Assembly: GCA_947626425.1 (NCBI GenBank)
Contig: CANQRX010000031.1
Coordinates: 1 to 14,519 of the forward strand
Reading direction: 5' to 3'
Length of the DNA stretch: 14,519 nt
From: an uncultured Bacilli bacterium
GTDB lineage: Bacteria; Bacillota_I; Bacilli_A; RF39; UBA660
Made by a program: the position numbers and the translations under genes. Under the pieces are notes generated by a model. The model saw only the letters and a program-made list of their open reading frames with translations. It searched no databases and was not told where the DNA came from. Shown piece by piece: positions 14,023-14,519 of this stretch (the stretch's first letter is position 1; the number at the start of each line of letters is the position of its first letter).

Positions 14023-14394
14023 TTAATCACATTTCCAGCCATCATTTTCATATTCTTCTTTTAAATCATCTCTAGTTACATTGACTTGATTTTCTAAGTT
14101 CGTTGTTTCAATAACTGTAACAGTTTTACCATTTTGAGAAACTTCAATTCCATTTTTGTTTTTATAAGGTGCAGCATATGAATTGGCAGAATCTTCACTA
14201 TTAAATGTTGCAACTGTTGTTGTAACTGATTTACTAGCATAGCCTCCATCAAAAGTTATAACATCTTCAATATCCATTGTCCCAGCAAGACTTTCTTCAG
14301 TTTTTGTACATGTCATAGACTCCTCTGTCGCGCATCCGGTTAAAATTAAAACAAAACCTAAAACCAACATAAACATTTTACTTATTCTTTTCAT
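14023..14394 (-). CDS. Small predicted lipoprotein
   Basis: A 123-aa protein with a signal peptide (KR start, hydrophobic 7-19) and lipobox LTGC at C21, so the mature protein would be lipid-anchored outside. C29 and C122 could form a disulfide. The body has the pattern DIEDVITFDGGYASKSVTTTV, DSANSYAAPYKNKNGIEVS and EEYENDGWKCD. It is reminiscent of DUF1307/YehR-like lipoproteins, but I do not recognise it with confidence and no function is known. It starts behind GGAGGAG. The PrsW-family protease gene follows. Confidence 0.75.
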   Translation of the reverse strand: MKRISKMFMLVLGFVLILTGCATEESMTCTKTEESLAGTMDIEDVITFDGGYASKSVTTTVATFNSEDSANSYAAPYKNKNGIEVSQNGKTVTVIETTNLENQVNVTRDDLKEEYENDGWKCD

Positions 14395-14519
14395 TTTTCT
14401 CCTCCATTATGACAAATATATCATATATTTAAGCAATCCACAATAAAAAAAACTACTTATATAAAAGTATCTAAAATCAATTTAATTTCCCAATAATAAA
14501 AATAATAACAATACTTATT
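14395..14519. other. Upstream region of the lipoprotein gene
   Basis: AT-rich, with no gene I can support up to the window edge. On the minus strand it contains the ribosome site GGAGGAG and a 17-nt near-perfect palindrome AAATATATCATATATTT (14414-14430) close to the start. Several weak -35/-10 combinations are possible, but none is good enough to name. Confidence 0.5.

Noticed and set aside
1..14519. CRISPR array, tRNA, rRNA or complete insertion sequence
   Set aside because: I found no regularly spaced repeats, no tRNA-like cloverleaf and no transposase.

Overview
The window is AT-rich, and every gene I can support lies on the minus strand. UGA is used as a stop (MerR gene, yunB) and tryptophan is always UGG, so this is genetic code 11, not the Mycoplasma code. 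Strong AGGAGG-type ribosome sites, a Firmicutes-type S10 operon, and the genes yutD, yunB and prsW point to a low-GC Firmicute of class Bacilli. A gut-type, reduced-genome lineage near the Mollicutes/RF39/Erysipelotrichia group is my inference from composition and gene content; I could not test it by phylogeny.

Layout, from high to low coordinates (the direction of transcription). (1) 14.4-11.1 kb: a small lipoprotein, a PrsW-family membrane protease and uvrB (excision repair). (2) 11.1-10.07 kb: yunB (sporulation-associated) and yutD. (3) 9.96-3.1 kb: an accessory stretch. It holds a membrane-anchored surface protein broken by a G10 tract and a second indel; a long Fic-domain protein followed by a small recombinase-like core-binding protein with a one-base frameshift; a MerR regulator translationally coupled to a soluble VirD4/TraG-like ATPase that has no conjugation genes beside it; and a DinD-family protein. 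Two degraded dinD fragments carrying GC-rich palindromes also lie here. (4) 2.9 kb to the window start: the first five genes of the S10 ribosomal operon (rpsJ-rplC-rplD-rplW-rplB), with a well-formed promoter and a structured leader of about 125 nt. The operon continues beyond the window.

Housekeeping genes (ribosomal proteins, uvrB) are intact, while the indels fall only in accessory genes. This favours real decay or phase variation over general sequencing error, although homopolymer error at the G10 and T7 tracts cannot be excluded. The points most worth following up are the orphan MerR plus VirD4-like ATPase with its 19-bp-spacer MerR-type promoter, the repeated dinD fragments, the Fic and core-binding protein pair, and the possible phase-variable G tract behind the membrane anchor of the surface protein.
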